Source of the DNA: Planctomycetota bacterium
Lineage (GTDB): Bacteria > Planctomycetota > Phycisphaerae > Phycisphaerales > UBA1924
Direction of reading: 5' to 3'
Assembly: GCA_018242625.1 (NCBI GenBank)
Contig: JAFEBO010000006.1
Span: 343,132-407,131, forward strand
DNA: 64,000 bases
Positions 61,470 to 64,000 of the stretch are shown here, in pieces. The notes below the pieces were generated by a model, which saw only the letters and a list, made by a program, of their open reading frames with translations, was not told where the DNA came from and searched no databases. Position 1 is the stretch's first letter. Each line of letters opens with the position of its first letter. A program made the translations under genes and the position numbers.

Positions 61470-62855
61470 ATGAGCCGAGCGTGTGTCGGTGGTCCGGGTT
61501 TGCGCTGGGGAGCGGCCGCGGTGTGTGTGTTCGCGTCGTCCGCATTGGGGGCAGCGACGATCACAACCCTGTACTCGTTCGACAATGTTCACGGGGCGTA
61601 TCCGGCGGGTGGCTTGCTGCGGGATGCGGCGGGCAACCTCTACGGAGTGACTTCGGGCGGGGGGGCGCAGGGATACGGCACGATCTTCAAGATCGACGGC
61701 GCGACGCACCAGCTGACGACGCTCGCGTCCTTTGCGGGCAGCGATGGGAGAACTCCGGTGGGTCTCGCGAGGGACGGCGCGGGCAATCTCTACGGGGCGA
61801 CGCAGAACGGCGGGGCGAACGATCAGGGCACCGTGTTCAAGTACTCTTCGGCGACGCACACGCTGAGCACGCTGGCAACTTTCGCCGGCGCCAATGGGCG
61901 CAATCCGCAGGCGGCGCCGGTGCTGGACTCGGGCGGCAACTTGTATGGAACGACGGCGGGTGGCGGAGTGGGGGATGCGGGAATCCTGTACACGATTCCC
62001 TCCGCGGGGGGCGTGCTGACCACGCTTGCCACGTTCGCGCCGAGCGCACGCAGCGGCTCGTACGGGCGCGTGGTGATCGGGGACGGCGGCGATCTCTACG
62101 GCACAACCGTGGCGGGCGGAGTGCAAGGGGGCGGCACTCTGTTTCGCTACCACCAGGGCGTGCTCAGCACGATCGCGGAGTTTGCCTCGCCGATTAACCC
62201 GCCGCTGAAGGGTTTTTCGCCGCAGGCGGGCGTCGTGCTTGGTTCCGCCGGGACCATCTATGGAACGTGCACAGAAGGCGGCACGTTTCTCGGTGGCACG
62301 ATCTTTGAGTACGCGCCGAGCCTGCCGAATCTGAACGCTCTTGCTTCGTTCAAGCTGGAGACTTCGGGTCGTACGCCGCAGGGGGAACTGCTGAGAGACG
62401 GGGCGGGGAATCTATTTGGCGCGACGTACGTGGGGGGCGCGAACGGATTCGGGAGCGGGGCGATTGTCAAGTATGTGAAGGGTCCGGGCGGGCTGGTGGT
62501 GGTGGCGACGTTTGATGGAGTGAATGGCGAGAATCCGGTAGGGAGCCTGATCGCGGGTCCGGACGGGACGCTGTACGGCGTCACTTCGAGCGGCGGGAGC
62601 AGTTACCTGGGAACGGTGTTCGCGGTGACCGCCTCGGGCTTTGTGGTGCCGCCGTCCTGCCCTGCGGATCTGGATGGGGACGGCGTTGTGGATGATGCGG
62701 ACTTTTCGATCTTTGTTGTTGCGTATGAGGTGCTGGACTGCGCCGATCCGGCGATGGCTCCGGGCTGCCCTTCGGACCTGAACGCGGATGGGCTGGTGGA
62801 CGACGCGGACTTCAGTATCTTTGTGGTGGCGTACGAAGCGCTGCTGTGCCCGTAG
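61470..62855 (+). CDS. GloVer-repeat secreted protein with dockerin-like domain
   Basis: This encodes 461 residues from ATG 61470 (GGAGGGAG upstream). The signal peptide extends to about residue 29 (ending SSALGA). Seven to eight repeats of ~40-50 residues have the form TTLYSFDNxxGAYPxGGLL.D..GNLYGVTSxGGAxGxGTIFK. This is the Gloeo_Verruco (TIGR03803, 'GloVer') repeat, a beta-propeller-like motif known from Gloeobacter and Verrucomicrobia. The end is a complete four-cysteine dockerin pair. It lies 46 bases after the PEP-CTERM gene, so the two may form an operon, and is convergent with the sigma factor. Confidence 0.9.
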   Translation: MSRACVGGPGLRWGAAAVCVFASSALGAATITTLYSFDNVHGAYPAGGLLRDAAGNLYGVTSGGGAQGYGTIFKIDGATHQLTTLASFAGSDGRTPVGLARDGAGNLYGATQNGGANDQGTVFKYSSATHTLSTLATFAGANGRNPQAAPVLDSGGNLYGTTAGGGVGDAGILYTIPSAGGVLTTLATFAPSARSGSYGRVVIGDGGDLYGTTVAGGVQGGGTLFRYHQGVLSTIAEFASPINPPLKGFSPQAGVVLGSAGTIYGTCTEGGTFLGGTIFEYAPSLPNLNALASFKLETSGRTPQGELLRDGAGNLFGATYVGGANGFGSGAIVKYVKGPGGLVVVATFDGVNGENPVGSLIAGPDGTLYGVTSSGGSSYLGTVFAVTASGFVVPPSCPADLDGDGVVDDADFSIFVVAYEVLDCADPAMAPGCPSDLNADGLVDDADFSIFVVAYEALLCP

Positions 62856-62870
62856 AGAGAGCTCGCTGTG

Positions 62871-63497
62871 TCAGGGCGGATCGGCCTGTTCGGCGGGGTT
62901 GTCGGGCGCGTTCTGGATATCGCCGATCTGCTGAGAGAGCCACGCCCTGGCGAAGGTCCAGTGTCTGCGGACGGTGCGTTCGTTGATATGAAGGATCTCG
63001 GCGATGAGCGGGTCGGCGAGGCCGGCGAAGAAGCGGAGCTCGACGACGCGGGCGGCCTGCTCGTGTTCGAGCGCGAGGCGGGAGAGGGCCTGATCAAGAT
63101 CGACCGCATCGAAGGATGAAGGCGGGGTTCTCTGGTCGGCGATGAGATCGAGGGGGAAATGGGGAGAGAAGGAGCGGCCGCCCCCGCGTTTTTGCCTTTG
63201 CTTGCCGCGTGCGTGATCGACGAGGATGCGTCGCATGGCCTGGGCGGCGAGCGGAAAGAAGGTTGCGCGATCGAGCCGGGGCATTTCGCGTGCGGCGCTG
63301 GCCGACGTCAGCTTGAGATAGGTTTCGTTGACGAGCGCGGTGGCGCTCAGGGTGTGATTGACCCGCTCGGAGTCGAGTGCGGACTGGGCGAGAGCGCGAA
63401 GCTCGCTGTAAAGAGTTGTGATCCAGAACGCCCGATCCGAATCGGCGGGTGTGTTTTGGGCGCCGGAGGCGGGGAGCTCGTCGGACGGGCCGGACAT
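62871..63497 (-). CDS. ECF-type RNA polymerase sigma factor (planctomycete family)
   Basis: This encodes 208 residues; start MSGPSDELPASG is chosen because the longer frame to 63740 starts in repeat-like DNA. Region 2: LYSELRALAQSALDSERVNHTLSATALVNETYLKL and FFPLAAQAMRRILVDHARGKQRQKRGGG. Region 4: LALEHEQAARVVELRFFAGL and AEILHINERTVRRHWTFARAWL. This matches TIGR02999, an ECF group common in Rhodopirellula and relatives, often next to a Ser/Thr kinase. Here the kinase is 2.5 kb downstream, with two exported-protein genes on the other strand between them. Confidence 0.9.
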   Translation of the reverse strand: MSGPSDELPASGAQNTPADSDRAFWITTLYSELRALAQSALDSERVNHTLSATALVNETYLKLTSASAAREMPRLDRATFFPLAAQAMRRILVDHARGKQRQKRGGGRSFSPHFPLDLIADQRTPPSSFDAVDLDQALSRLALEHEQAARVVELRFFAGLADPLIAEILHINERTVRRHWTFARAWLSQQIGDIQNAPDNPAEQADPP

Positions 63498-64000
63498 GGT
63501 CGGAGCATAAGGGGGCGGGGCGGAGTGCCGGGGAGGGATGCTGAGGTCCGGTGTGCGGGAGCGGGGAAGAAAACGGGCGGAAAAGGGGAGCGAGGTGTCA
63601 GAGCGGCGAGACTTCGCAACGTTCGATCGTGCGAGGAAAAAAGACGGGTCACCACGGAGAGCGCAGAGGGCGCGGAGGGGAAGACGGACCTGGCGAAATG
63701 CGCGCGGCTGCCTTTGTCGTGTTGATGGATTAGGCATCATCGCGAAAACGGCAGCGATCTGGTGTCGCGCATCCTCCGACGATTACGAAATTGGCCGGGG
63801 TGAGCTACAGAAGAGGCGAGCACACTGCTGGGGGCGTGCATGAGAGTGGGGAGGTGTGTCTTTGTGCGGCGTGCGATGCTTGGCGTCGCCGCGGTTTCTT
63901 GGGCCTGGCTGAAGGATGGAAAGGAGTCGGTTGGACGGGGTTAGTGGCTGCTATAGTTGTGGATGGCGGTGGAGGTTGTGGTGTTGAGGCGTGGGGGTGG
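63498..64000. other. Intergenic region at the right edge
   Basis: This region of 503 bases has no defended gene. It contains the short dispersed-type repeat at 63650-63679. A 34-codon frame with a signal-like start lies at 63840-63944. A possible -10 TATAGT at 63952-63957 has only a 15-base spacing from TTGGAC. A gene may begin beyond the window (for example an ATG at 63963). Confidence 0.35.
63650..63679. repeat. Short widespread repeat element (ACCACGGAGAGCGCAGAGGG type)
   Basis: The sequence CACCACGGAGAGCGCAGAGG and its continuation is of the 'ACCACGGAGRxCxCAGAG' type, found, from memory, in intergenic DNA of many bacteria. It lies upstream of the sigma factor gene and ~340 bases from the right edge. 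Confidence 0.5.

Noticed and set aside
63840..63944. Short signal-peptide-like frame of 34 codons
   Set aside because: Too short, no similarity and in a repeat-containing intergenic region; could be chance.
1..64000. CRISPR array
   Set aside because: Repeated DNA is only the dockerin and protein-repeat coding sequence; there are no regularly spaced identical short repeats with unique spacers.

Overview
The window looks like a chromosome segment of a planctomycete of the class Phycisphaerae. It is high-GC DNA with C-terminal paired dockerin-like repeats on many secreted proteins, PEP-CTERM-type sorting tails, Ser/Thr kinases fused to TPR or WD40 repeats, a Rhodopirellula-type ECF sigma factor, a DUF1559-like pseudopilin, and lipid A/LPS genes pointing to a diderm envelope. 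No rRNA, tRNA, CRISPR array or insertion sequence was found.

Layout. (1) 1-13 kb: a head-to-tail run of plus-strand genes for exported proteins, nearly all ending in the same ~65-residue double dockerin-like domain, with one decayed relative at about 9.07-9.28 kb. (2) 12.9-19.8 kb: the minus-strand mirror of this run (three dockerin proteins, two beta-helix proteins, an acid phosphatase, a Nudix hydrolase). (3) 19.9-25.2 kb: envelope polysaccharide genes (LpxL-type acyltransferase, O-antigen ligase/polymerase, two glycosyltransferases). (4) 25.2-31.7 kb: housekeeping and regulation (zinc-ribbon membrane protein, TadA, TatC, an ECF sigma factor with a membrane partner, a PDZ protein, a pseudopilin). 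(5) 32-46.5 kb: a second dockerin island, including a strongly expressed-looking protein with its own promoter and terminator and a secreted endonuclease I, with a glycosyltransferase and two unfamiliar membrane/secreted proteins between. (6) 46.6-53.4 kb: a phage-derived module (LexA/CI-type repressor, small DNA-binding candidate, ABC-type ATPase, GNAT acetyltransferase, terminase large subunit) followed by two unrecognised membrane proteins where phage structural genes would be expected. (7) 54-63.5 kb: two PEP-CTERM-like proteins, two convergent receptor-type Ser/Thr kinases, a GloVer-repeat dockerin protein and an ECF sigma factor.

In total I count 18 intact dockerin proteins, one cut by the left edge and one decayed copy. 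The N-terminal parts are unrelated (beta-helix-like, beta-propeller, jelly-roll, glycine-rich, nuclease, internal repeats), so one C-terminal cassette has been joined to many bodies. No cohesin or scaffoldin is visible, so the receptor for these domains is unknown. The most interesting points are the dockerin cassette with its cysteine pattern, the phage-derived repressor/ABC/GNAT/terminase module without capsid genes, and a low-GC secreted protein that may be a pore former.

All calls come from reading the translated sequence. Family names rest on motifs recognised by eye, not on database searches.
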